Below are positions 1 through 6,643 of a stretch of 6,643 nt of DNA, in pieces. The notes below the pieces were generated by a model that did no database searches, was not told the DNA's origin, and was given only the letters and a program-made list of their open reading frames with translations. The position numbers were made by a program, and so were the translations under genes. Every line of letters starts with the position of its first letter. The first letter of the stretch is position 1. The DNA comes from an archaeon MnTg01 (GTDB taxonomy: Archaea; Thermoproteota; Nitrososphaeria; Nitrososphaerales; Nitrosopumilaceae): positions 1 to 6,643 of the forward strand of contig BFAR01000178.1 in the NCBI GenBank assembly GCA_008974855.1. Direction: 5' to 3'.

Positions 1-3000
1 GTTTGATCTCTTATCTCGCCATTAGGTAAAATAATGGTTAGCCCGCCACTATCAGGAAAGTTTGCATCAAGAACTTCAAAATCAATATACAAAGTTTCTG
101 ATACTGTGATACCATCTAATGGCGAATTAATTATTAGAGTTGGATCTGTGTTATCAACATTTAATGTAAATGATTTAGTTACATTAAATCCAACAATATC
201 TGTTGCAAATATTTTTAGCTCATGTGAACCGTCTTTAATTGATCTTGATTCAATGAAATTAGAAGTAAAATTAAATTCTTTATCATCTAGAAAATATTTT
301 ACTTCATCAAGATTGTCATCAATTATTTGTGGCATTATTGCAATGTGTTTATTTACAACTTCTGGGATAGTTAATCGAATTTGTGGTTCCTTGTCATCAT
401 GTAGTATTGTTGTGAATTTAGCTGCAATAGAGATTGGTTCTGTTAGAGAATTTCCACCAAACAAAGTTGCATGCAATAATAGTGTGTAGGTTCCTGTCTG
501 ATTAATTGGCATAAATAATACAGATGAAGTGTCATCTTTGTTCTTTACAGGGAAAAATCCTCCACCTTGACTAAATGCACTAGTACCAAGCCAATCATTT
601 GATGGCCAGTTCATAAATTCGCCAAAAACTCCTGAGGGCACATTTGTTTGAACAATTCTTCCTTTTGGATCAAGTACAAATGCAGAAACACTTGTATCAC
701 GGTCTTCCCAAGAAAAGTCTATTGAGCCTGCGTTAATAGTTTCATCAGCAATTTCAAAATAATATTGTCTCCAGTCACCTGACATGTAACGATTTACCAT
801 ATCAAAAGCACCTTTTACAAATCCATTCCGATAAAGAACATCCTCTTCATCTGAGCTAGTAATAAATACAATTCTATCTTTTTTATCAACTAGTTTTTTT
901 ACTGCAAATGAAATTGGTACATTGGCTGTATGTTTCTCACCATCAAATGTTAGAAAGCCTTGATACACACCTGATTGAAAATTAGTTGGTACAACCAAAG
1001 TTGCAGTGATTTCAGTAGAATTTTTTGGAGGAATCTGGATTTGTTGATTGTCAATCCAAATCAAATCCCAATTATCCTTTTTGTAATAGCTACTAGTCAA
1101 TGTAAAATCCATTGATGTTGAATTTTTTTGTGTGTCACCAAGCCAATAGGAATGTCTTGTAGGTACAGGATAAATTCCAACTACTGGAGTTTCTTCAAAT
1201 TTTTTATTAGGTTCAGAAACACGAACTTCTTGAACAGTTCCCCAAGATCCTCCTCTATGCACCATAGAAATTTCATCAGTGTTAATTTTTGTATCGTTAT
1301 TTTTGTCATTCCAGTCATACAAATAAAGTGATGAGATTTTCAAATCATTTGCATAGATCAAGTCTGTTTTATTCATAAAATCATTAAACGGGAAATTTAC
1401 ATTAAGAATCATCAAAGTAGCATCATTAGGAATTGGATATGTTTCATCAAAATATGAAGAAAGATTTGGATGCTCCTTTGCATCAACTAATCTATAAAAA
1501 TTGGGAATGTACGTATCAGATTTGTTAACTATTGAATCCTGTAAACGAACAGAAGTAGTTTCATTAAATTCTGTTTTTTTAATCAATTTTAGAGTTTGAG
1601 GTTTAATTGTAATGTCTAGGAAATTATTAGAAGGATTTTCAATTGTAAATACGGCGGTACTTCGTTCTCCTGGAAGAAGTCTTCCTGCAAACCAGCTTGT
1701 TTGAGGGAGTTTTTTTCCAACAAGTTCAAATTTGTCTAGTCCAAACAAGGTAGAATTTAACGAATTAATTGGAACGTCTAAAATTTCCTTGATATTAGCA
1801 TATGATGCATCATTATGAACGATAAATACATCATCATCTCCATTAACAAATTGGACTGCATCATATACGTTGACTAGTCCTGAGCCTTGTGTAAGAGGAT
1901 CATTATACAAATCTGTGGCAGTAGACATTAAGATATTCTTAATTCTGAAAGGATCATAATTTTGTAAATTTTCTTTCAAGCTTTCTATTAGAATAGCTGC
2001 ACTACCTGAAACTAGTGGTGCTGCCATACTAGTTCCACCAAAAAGTGTAAAAGCATTTTGTGCAGGATCTTTTTCATCTTTTGATATAGTAGTTGGTGTA
2101 AAGCTATATGCTCCAATACTCATCAAATCGGGCTTTGGATCTCCAATAACTCCAGGTCCTCTGCTTGAAAAGTCCACAACATTGTTTTTGTGTTCAGTTG
2201 TATTCCCAAATCGTGGTTGATCTTTAAACGGTCCATAACCAACAAAAACATTGTTAGTTGTAGCTCCAACGGTAATACCAAAAGGTGAAGCATTTGGTAA
2301 TCCAAGTGTTCCATAACCATGTCCCGAATTTCCTGCACTAATTACAATTGTAACTCCAGGATAATTATCATCTAATGTATTTGGAACAACAAGAACACTA
2401 AGAATTAATGAAAGAATATCAAGTCCTGGTCCTGATTGTAGTGATGGAAAATTTGAAACACCCCAACTATTTGAGATTATATCTGCACGTGGTTTTCCTT
2501 CAAATACCCATTTGTTATCTTTGCTATCAAATCCTGCTGCCCATAACCAAGAGTATACAGTATCACCAAACCATAATGCCTTTACTGGAATAATTTTTGC
2601 CCCTGGCGCTACTCCTTTAATTTTGTATTTACTTGTATTATTGTAAATATCGTACTCCACAACACCTTTAGAAACAATAGATGCCGCACTTGATGTGCCA
2701 TGACCAACACCATCTGTCATTACTCCAAAGAATGTTCCTGCAGGATCCATTGCTGGAAGTAATGTACCGTTAATAGCTCGAAGATCGTCATCTATTTCAG
2801 CTTTATCTCCCTTAATTACACCATAGACATCCATGACTTGTGCACCAATTGTTCCTGCACTATAATCATACTTGCCATCATCATCAAAGTCGTAAATCAG
2901 ATGTTCATTTCCGCTTCCAAGAACAATTGGTTTTTCATCTGTAAAATCAAAATCATAATCCGCTTTTTCGCCTTTTTCTAAATCAAATCTTGTAAAATCT

Positions 3001-4001
3001 TCCCAAGCAGTTGACAGATCTGGTATTATAGTATCGTATAATCCTGGAGTATGTGAATCAATTACAAGTACTGGAACTACTTGAAGTCCAGCTAGTGAAC
3101 CCTGTAGTGTGCCTTGATAGATTACTCCGAATTGGTAGTTTCCACTCTTTGATATAATAAAATCCCTATTATTTTCTCCAATTTTCATGTCATCAGAAAT
3201 AGTACCATTAAAGACTGGAGAAATTCCCTCCTGTGGGAAAAATGAATTGTAAACTGATATTGTTGTACCATTTCCATTTTGGTTCATGTCTAAGAATACA
3301 CCATCACGAGTAATGTACACTGTTGATGTTGCATTTTCCGGTAAGGTTTTAGTGTAGTTCCTAATTATTCCATTTTCGTTAATGTTTGCAACAAATGTTG
3401 CATTAGTTAGTACTATTCCTTGACCATCAGCATCTAACATTATAGGATGATTATTTTTATCTCTTGCAAGTGAATCCATTATATCAGGATTTGAAAAATC
3501 AACTCCAGTATCTATTATAGCAATTGTAACACCGGTTCCGTTGTAACCATATTTTCTAAACGCGTCTTCAGATTTTACAATACTTGCAATTTTTGAAACA
3601 TCTGGAATTTCATCAGTTGATTCTGTAGAATGAAAGTCTAAAAGAAAATCTTCTACAATATTATATCCTAAAGATTTTAGTTTTATTATTTCGTTTTCTG
3701 TAAGAACTCCTACTGAGAAGAATCCTACGCTTGTTTTGACTGAATGAATTAGGTTACTTTTAACTGAGTTTACTCCTGATATCGAACCTGATCCAAAAAT
3801 CAGATATCTTTTAACTGAATTTTGTTCTGTTTTAGAGGTAGGTTCTATCTTTACAATTTTTGAGGAAAGCTCAATTTCTAATTTATCAGAGTGTAATGAA
3901 TTTTGTTGGGGAAGATCACCTCCCAAAAATCCGTATGTGCTTCCACCAAGAACAGAGGAGAGAAGCATTATTGATAAAAATACTGCCAACATCCTACTCA
4001 T
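1..4001 (-). CDS. Giant secreted subtilisin-family (S8) serine protease, TPPII/pyrolysin-like, C-terminus off the window
   Basis: This is an extracellular peptide-bond hydrolase of family S8. The frame runs unbroken from ATG at 4001 to the window edge, giving 1333 visible residues and no stop. Residues 1-24 form a signal peptide, and about 30-140 look like a propeptide. The catalytic residues are all visible: Asp164 in IDTGVD, His434 in GHGTSSAA, oxyanion Asn558 in SAGNSG and Ser658 in GGTSMAAP. SSRGP and KPDL motifs lie between the last two. Asp and His are 270 residues apart, against about 32 in subtilisin; a large insertion here is typical of tripeptidyl-peptidase II and pyrolysin. The insertion holds a DFTDEKP element and a calcium-loop-like DFDDDGKYD (371-379). 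Further on are an Fn3-like segment near 925-1035, an EF-hand-like loop at 899-910, and Ig-like domains from 1202 and 1282. About twenty N-glycosylation sequons fit an outside location. Family assignment is firm; natural substrate is unknown. A membrane anchor could lie beyond the window. Confidence 0.95.
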   Translation of the reverse strand, partial: MSRMLAVFLSIMLLSSVLGGSTYGFLGGDLPQQNSLHSDKLEIELSSKIVKIEPTSKTEQNSVKRYLIFGSGSISGVNSVKSNLIHSVKTSVGFFSVGVLTENEIIKLKSLGYNIVEDFLLDFHSTESTDEIPDVSKIASIVKSEDAFRKYGYNGTGVTIAIIDTGVDFSNPDIMDSLARDKNNHPIMLDADGQGIVLTNATFVANINENGIIRNYTKTLPENATSTVYITRDGVFLDMNQNGNGTTISVYNSFFPQEGISPVFNGTISDDMKIGENNRDFIISKSGNYQFGVIYQGTLQGSLAGLQVVPVLVIDSHTPGLYDTIIPDLSTAWEDFTRFDLEKGEKADYDFDFTDEKPIVLGSGNEHLIYDFDDDGKYDYSAGTIGAQVMDVYGVIKGDKAEIDDDLRAINGTLLPAMDPAGTFFGVMTDGVGHGTSSAASIVSKGVVEYDIYNNTSKYKIKGVAPGAKIIPVKALWFGDTVYSWLWAAGFDSKDNKWVFEGKPRADIISNSWGVSNFPSLQSGPGLDILSLILSVLVVPNTLDDNYPGVTIVISAGNSGHGYGTLGLPNASPFGITVGATTNNVFVGYGPFKDQPRFGNTTEHKNNVVDFSSRGPGVIGDPKPDLMSIGAYSFTPTTISKDEKDPAQNAFTLFGGTSMAAPLVSGSAAILIESLKENLQNYDPFRIKNILMSTATDLYNDPLTQGSGLVNVYDAVQFVNGDDDVFIVHNDASYANIKEILDVPINSLNSTLFGLDKFELVGKKLPQTSWFAGRLLPGERSTAVFTIENPSNNFLDITIKPQTLKLIKKTEFNETTSVRLQDSIVNKSDTYIPNFYRLVDAKEHPNLSSYFDETYPIPNDATLMILNVNFPFNDFMNKTDLIYANDLKISSLYLYDWNDKNNDTKINTDEISMVHRGGSWGTVQEVRVSEPNKKFEETPVVGIYPVPTRHSYWLGDTQKNSTSMDFTLTSSYYKKDNWDLIWIDNQQIQIPPKNSTEITATLVVPTNFQSGVYQGFLTFDGEKHTANVPISFAVKKLVDKKDRIVFITSSDEEDVLYRNGFVKGAFDMVNRYMSGDWRQYYFEIADETINAGSIDFSWEDRDTSVSAFVLDPKGRIVQTNVPSGVFGEFMNWPSNDWLGTSAFSQGGGFFPVKNKDDTSSVLFMPINQTGTYTLLLHATLFGGNSLTEPISIAAKFTTILHDDKEPQIRLTIPEVVNKHIAIMPQIIDDNLDEVKYFLDDKEFNFTSNFIESRSIKDGSHELKIFATDIVGFNVTKSFTLNVDNTDPTLIINSPLDGITVSETLYIDFEVLDANFPDSGGLTIILPNGEIRDQ

Positions 4002-4023
4002 TATTTGGAACAGGTGTTTTTTA

Positions 4024-4031
4024 CTATTATA
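4024..4031 (-). promoter_or_regulatory. TATA-like box of the subtilase gene, probably giving a leaderless mRNA
   Basis: The minus strand reads TATAATAG here, centred about 26-27 nt before the A of the ATG at 4001. That is the usual archaeal distance from TATA box to transcription start, so transcription would begin at or very near the start codon. No Shine-Dalgarno-like sequence precedes this ATG, which agrees with leaderless initiation, common in archaea. An 8-base perfect palindrome, ATAGCTAT (4029-4036), overlaps its upstream edge. The call rests on position and composition only. Confidence 0.5.
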
Positions 4032-4036
4032 GCTAT

Positions 4037-4052
4037 GTTTGTTTTAACAAAC
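4037..4052. repeat. Short inverted repeat between the coiled-coil gene stop and the subtilase promoter
   Basis: Two perfect 7-base arms, GTTTGTT and AACAAAC, are separated by two bases. The repeat lies one base past the stop codon of the upstream gene and just upstream of the TATA-like box of the downstream gene. The arms are AT-rich and no T-tract follows, so it would be a weak terminator. Its place upstream of a TATA box also fits a binding site for a dimeric transcription regulator. The repeat is certain; its function is not. Confidence 0.5.
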
Positions 4053-4053
4053 G

Positions 4054-5022
4054 CTATCGTCGTCTTGCAAATATTGCAATCTGTAAAGCTACTATAATTC
4101 CAACAGATGCGACTATTGGGAATAATAAAGCGTTTAACTGTCCTGATGACTCATCAATGCTTTCAACAGATGCAGTAATTGCCATTACGCTGGTATCAAT
4201 ATTACTACTTGCACTCTTAAGAGTTGAGCCAAAATCTTCGATCTCTGAGGTCAATATGTCAAGCTCTGCTGCTGTTTCATCTAGAACTTCGTTTAGTTCG
4301 ACGATTTGTTCGGCAACTCCTCCAATGTCTTGTGTTAAAACCGTGGTAGCGGCAGAACCATGTGAAATGGTTCCCTGACTAAATGTAACCATATGAAAAA
4401 CATATGTACTTTTTTGCGTTGGAGTAAAATCGATATAGTACAATCCTTCATGGAGTGTTTCAAATGATTTAGAGAAGCTAACTACTTGTTCTGAAGGAAG
4501 GTGAACGTGAGAGGTACTCAATAATTCATTTGGATCTCCCCCAATTAGAAGACCATCACTAGTTGTTTGTACAAATACTCTAAATTGTTTATTTATTGCA
4601 GCAATTTCTGGTGCAAAAACTGATGTTGTGACTCGACGCTCTACTGGAACTTGAATAAACTCTGATGTTGAAGTAAATTTTACATCAACTGTTCTAGATA
4701 TGCCATTCTGAATTGTACTTATTGCCTCAATTTGGTATGTTCCGTATGGAAATTGTGTAGATGTTTCTGGCCATGTAAACAGTGCAAAGTTAAAAGAACC
4801 ATCTGAATCTACTATTACTTGTTCAAAGATTGCAATAGTTCCATCAGGTGCAAATAGTCTTATTATCAAATTTTCGTTTGATAGAGCTTCTCCATAAACA
4901 AAAAGTGGATCTCCATCTGTGTAGGCTGCACGATTTGTAAATACTTTTAATTCTTCTGCATATATTGTTGGAACTATACTTACGATAACAGTTAACAACA
5001 AAATGCATACTATTATTTTCAA
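4054..5022 (-). CDS. Exported membrane-anchored protein with beta-sandwich domains and a coiled coil (possible S-layer stalk)
   Basis: I do not recognise a named family. The 322-residue protein begins with a signal peptide (residues 1-22, Lys2, hydrophobic core, likely cleavage after IYA22). Residues 25-118 look like an MG2/Ig-like beta-sandwich, with YTDGDPLFVYG near the start, a central FAPDGTI and YGTYQIEA near the end. A second beta-rich stretch covers about 125-228. Residues 232-295 carry regularly spaced Ile, Leu and Val and suggest a coiled coil. A membrane helix (about 298-319) and Arg-Arg-Arg finish the protein, so nearly all of it would project outside the cell. Start choice: an in-frame TAA directly precedes the TTG at 5022, so the frame cannot extend upstream, and Lys2 suits a signal peptide. 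It sits between an S-layer-type gene and a secreted protease gene, which suggests a cell-surface structural role such as a stalk or spacer. That role is inferred from architecture and neighbours. Confidence 0.9.
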   Translation of the reverse strand: MKIIVCILLLTVIVSIVPTIYAEELKVFTNRAAYTDGDPLFVYGEALSNENLIIRLFAPDGTIAIFEQVIVDSDGSFNFALFTWPETSTQFPYGTYQIEAISTIQNGISRTVDVKFTSTSEFIQVPVERRVTTSVFAPEIAAINKQFRVFVQTTSDGLLIGGDPNELLSTSHVHLPSEQVVSFSKSFETLHEGLYYIDFTPTQKSTYVFHMVTFSQGTISHGSAATTVLTQDIGGVAEQIVELNEVLDETAAELDILTSEIEDFGSTLKSASSNIDTSVMAITASVESIDESSGQLNALLFPIVASVGIIVALQIAIFARRR

Positions 5023-5046
5023 TTAGATTACAGCTCCTCTACTCAT
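5023..5046 (-). other. Seven-codon upstream frame ending directly before the TTG start
   Basis: An ATG at 5046 opens a frame of seven codons (MSRGAVI) that ends in TAA at 5023-5025. The next codon in the same frame is the TTG start of the coiled-coil protein. The frame lies about 30 nt downstream of a TATA-like element, so it could be translated from a near-leaderless mRNA. It could be a leader peptide, a relic of a longer N-terminus broken by a stop, or chance. Confidence 0.3.
5034..5039 (-). promoter_or_regulatory. Shine-Dalgarno-like GAGGAG before the TTG start
   Basis: The minus strand reads GAGGAG, ending 11 nt before the TTG at 5022. The spacing is longer than usual, but the purine-rich match supports initiation at the TTG rather than at a later codon. 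It lies inside the seven-codon upstream frame, so ribosomes reading that frame would pass over it. Confidence 0.45.
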
Positions 5047-5075
5047 AGATATTACTTCTGAAAAAATGATCTTGT

Positions 5076-5081
5076 CTATAA
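5076..5081 (-). promoter_or_regulatory. Possible TATA-like box for the coiled-coil protein gene
   Basis: The minus strand reads TTATAG within AGTTATAG. A start of transcription about 26 nt downstream would fall near 5052, between the terminator of the previous gene and the coding frame. This would give a leader of about 30 nt containing the GAGGAG, or a nearly leaderless mRNA for the ATG at 5046. The match is weak and other AT-rich hexamers are nearby. Confidence 0.35.
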
Positions 5082-5102
5082 CTTACGTTGTCTTTAGTAT
5101 TC

Positions 5103-5123
5103 AAAAAAAAGAAAAAAGGGAAA
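5103..5123 (-). terminator. Oligo-T terminator after the S-layer-type gene
   Basis: Seventeen bases after the TAA, the minus strand carries TTT, CCC, T6, C and T8 in a row. Archaeal RNA polymerase terminates on runs of T in the non-template strand without needing a hairpin. The length and purity of this tract suit the end of a strongly expressed transcript and suggest the downstream gene uses its own promoter. Confidence 0.75.
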
Positions 5124-5140
5124 GTTTGATGTTTCTAGTC

Positions 5141-6643
5141 TTATATGACAGTTACAGAAGTTGTGACTGGTGGTGATAATGCAGTTGGATTATCAACGCT
5201 CTCCCATACAAATGCGGTTGCACTGTATGTTCCGGATGCGTCAGGTATCCAAGACAATGCTGGGCTAAATGATTGTCCAGCAGTTAATGAACCAGTAATC
5301 CATGCTAGTGAGACTGTGACTCCGTTGCTATCCTGGACCTGTACCAAGTATGCAAATGCTTGAGCTCTGTCTTGACCGTTCGCCAAGTCGGATGTAATCT
5401 GTACTTGTTGATCCACTGATATCTCACCTAGTGAGTTACCAAATGCATCTACCACACGGATACCAGAAGCTGGTGCCCTTTCAAGTGGAGGTACGATTGT
5501 TCCGATTATTGCGGTTCCGGTAATATCGAGTTCATCTGCAGTTGTGTATGGGTCAGGTAGTGTATTGTCCTCATATTCTGCGGTGATTGTGTCACCTTCT
5601 GCGACTCTGAGTCTGTGACCAGAAGATTCGTCAGATACAGTGAAGAACACTGTTCCTTCGTAAATTCCGGTTGCCTCATTAGTCTCAGTTACAGTAAGGT
5701 CAATACCTCCGGCGTCAGAATCTGACCAAACGTCGACATCGAAGTTGTCGACTGCTTCGGGATTCAAGTTCAAGTCTGGGTCAACTACACGTACTACACC
5801 TGTTCCTGTTGCTGGGTAACTTGCTTCTAACCACTGAACTTCACCGATATTCCATCTGATTAATGCAGATCCTACTACAGTTTCATCCTCAGAGAATTCA
5901 AAGGATACTGTAATACCATCGTCATCGTCAGCTGCTAGGAATCCGTCGGTTGGTCCTGCGGCTACTCCACCTGTTGACGTTCCAGTAATGCCTGAGGCAT
6001 CTCCTGGTAATCCATCACCATCAGCATCGTGTGTTGCAAATCCAGTAAGGATTACTTCACCTGTAAAGATGCCTGTGTCGGTACCTGTTTCGACTAATTT
6101 GTAATCGTCGAGATCATCAGATCGAGTTGCGACTTTGATTGGGTCCTCAGCTGAGTTACCAATTTCATCTATCAAGTCACTATCGAAGTTGTGATCGGGT
6201 GCGACAATAGTAATGTAAATTTTGTCAGTCCAAGTGTATACTTTTTGATCAAGTTCCACTGTAGCTCCAAAGTTGGATGTAAAGATTGTAAGATTGATAT
6301 CTTCATCTTCGTCACCAACATAGTCTGCTCCAGATGGACCCCAGTCGGTATATTCTAATTCAATTTCTTCGCCTCGTTCTAACTTGTCACCCTCTAAGGT
6401 TTCAGGGATTTCGATAACAACCTGGAAGATTCCAGTACTGTCACCAGTTTCCCTCAAGTCAGAAGGTTCTGGATCAAATGCGGCTCCTTCACCACCAGCG
6501 TTACCCATGGTAACATCAGCGGCATCAGAATCCCATTCAATCACATCAAGATCATAGGTCTCTGCTCCATCGTTATCGAGGTCCCAGTCGGGTTCGATAA
6601 CGGTTAGGATCATGTCAGAACCAATGATATAGACGGATTTGTC
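5141..6643 (-). CDS. C-terminal part of a large acidic S-layer-type protein (thaumarchaeal)
   Basis: The frame enters from the window edge at 6643 with no start codon needed (the Met codon at 6613 is internal) and ends at TAA 5141-5143, giving 500 residues. It is very rich in Asp, Glu, Gly and Thr, has almost no Cys, and has no membrane helix at its end. Three related beta-sandwich units follow one another, each with an acidic loop near its start (EPDWDLDNDG, APDHNFDSD, DPDLNLNPE) and a central TGIF or TGIY (STGIF, DTGIF, ATGIY). A different Ig-like domain of about 115 residues closes the protein and includes SWIPDASGTYSATAFVWES. Loops such as DWDLDNDG and DADGDG could bind calcium. Acidic repeats and this C-terminal domain resemble the main S-layer protein of Nitrosopumilus relatives, which forms the outer lattice of the cell. 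Coding sequence is visibly richer in G and C than the protease gene, as expected for a highly expressed gene. Whether it is the main lattice protein or a paralogue cannot be decided here. Confidence 0.85.
   Translation of the reverse strand, partial: DKSVYIIGSDMILTVIEPDWDLDNDGAETYDLDVIEWDSDAADVTMGNAGGEGAAFDPEPSDLRETGDSTGIFQVVIEIPETLEGDKLERGEEIELEYTDWGPSGADYVGDEDEDINLTIFTSNFGATVELDQKVYTWTDKIYITIVAPDHNFDSDLIDEIGNSAEDPIKVATRSDDLDDYKLVETGTDTGIFTGEVILTGFATHDADGDGLPGDASGITGTSTGGVAAGPTDGFLAADDDDGITVSFEFSEDETVVGSALIRWNIGEVQWLEASYPATGTGVVRVVDPDLNLNPEAVDNFDVDVWSDSDAGGIDLTVTETNEATGIYEGTVFFTVSDESSGHRLRVAEGDTITAEYEDNTLPDPYTTADELDITGTAIIGTIVPPLERAPASGIRVVDAFGNSLGEISVDQQVQITSDLANGQDRAQAFAYLVQVQDSNGVTVSLAWITGSLTAGQSFSPALSWIPDASGTYSATAFVWESVDNPTALSPPVTTSVTVI
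5507..6643 (-). repeat. Three tandem diverged S-layer domain repeats at the protein level
   Basis: The units cover roughly 6278-6643, 5858-6268 and 5507-5848, about 114-137 residues each; the first is cut by the window edge. Shared marks are a hydrophobic strand ending in PD plus an acidic loop, an ETG or ETN turn before TGI(F/Y), and a late strand with an acidic patch such as GEEIELEY or GDTITAEY. The similarity is clear in protein but not in DNA, so the duplication is old. Unit borders are estimates by eye. Confidence 0.6.

Noticed and set aside
34..489. A 151-codon open frame on the plus strand
   Set aside because: It lies wholly antisense to the protease C-terminal Ig-like domains, has Ser- and Ile-rich composition without domain signs, and has no promoter of its own that I can see.
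2123..2593. Short open frames on both strands inside the protease gene
   Set aside because: The frames overlap the segment encoding the oxyanion Asn558 and neighbouring catalytic-core motifs; their translations are low in complexity and look like shadows.
4037..4052. The inverted repeat as a transcription terminator
   Set aside because: The arms are AT-rich and short, and no T-run follows, unlike the clear T-tract at 5103-5123.
4054..4140. PEFG-CTERM type sorting signal at the end of the coiled-coil protein
   Set aside because: A membrane helix and basic end are present, but the PEFG motif that would define an archaeosortase target is absent; FPIV is the nearest residue string.
3860..4378. 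A 172-codon open frame on the plus strand
   Set aside because: It overlaps the 5' end of the protease gene, the intergenic gap and the 3' end of the coiled-coil gene on the other strand; both real genes have clear protein features and this frame has none.
5145..5363. A 72-codon open frame on the plus strand
   Set aside because: It is antisense to the conserved C-terminal Ig-like domain of the S-layer-type protein and shows no features of its own.

Overview
The window looks like a piece of an ammonia-oxidising archaeal (Thaumarchaeota/Nitrososphaerota) chromosome, most likely of the Nitrosopumilus type. The evidence is an AT-rich background, TATA-like elements about 26 nt before start codons, a pure oligo-T terminator, and a very acidic multi-domain surface protein whose C-terminal part resembles the S-layer proteins of that group. 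This taxonomic call rests on recognition by eye, not on a search.

All supported genes lie on the minus strand, so the direction of transcription is from high to low coordinates. First (5141-6643) comes the C-terminal 500 residues of a large S-layer-type protein built from repeated beta-sandwich domains; its N-terminus is outside the window. It ends at a TAA followed by a strong T-tract terminator (5103-5123). Next (4054-5022) is a complete 322-residue exported protein with a signal peptide, two probable beta-sandwich domains, a long predicted coiled coil, one C-terminal membrane helix and an Arg-Arg-Arg end. It starts at TTG, directly after an in-frame stop that closes a 7-codon upstream frame. 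After a 52-nt gap holding an inverted repeat and a TATA-like box comes a giant secreted subtilisin-family (S8) serine protease (1-4001), of which 1333 residues are visible. Its C-terminus is cut off by the window edge.

Together the three genes encode a cell-envelope module: a lattice protein with no membrane anchor of its own, a membrane-anchored coiled-coil protein that could act as a stalk or spacer, and a large protease that would work in the space outside the membrane. The gene content recalls the S-layer/coiled-coil stalk/stalk-bound subtilisin assembly (tetrabrachion with STABLE protease) described in Staphylothermus marinus. A physical complex here is a hypothesis only.

The protease gene fills positions 1-4001 without a break, and the only intergenic stretches are 4002-4053 and 5023-5140. 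I saw no tRNA, rRNA, CRISPR array, insertion sequence or frameshift.
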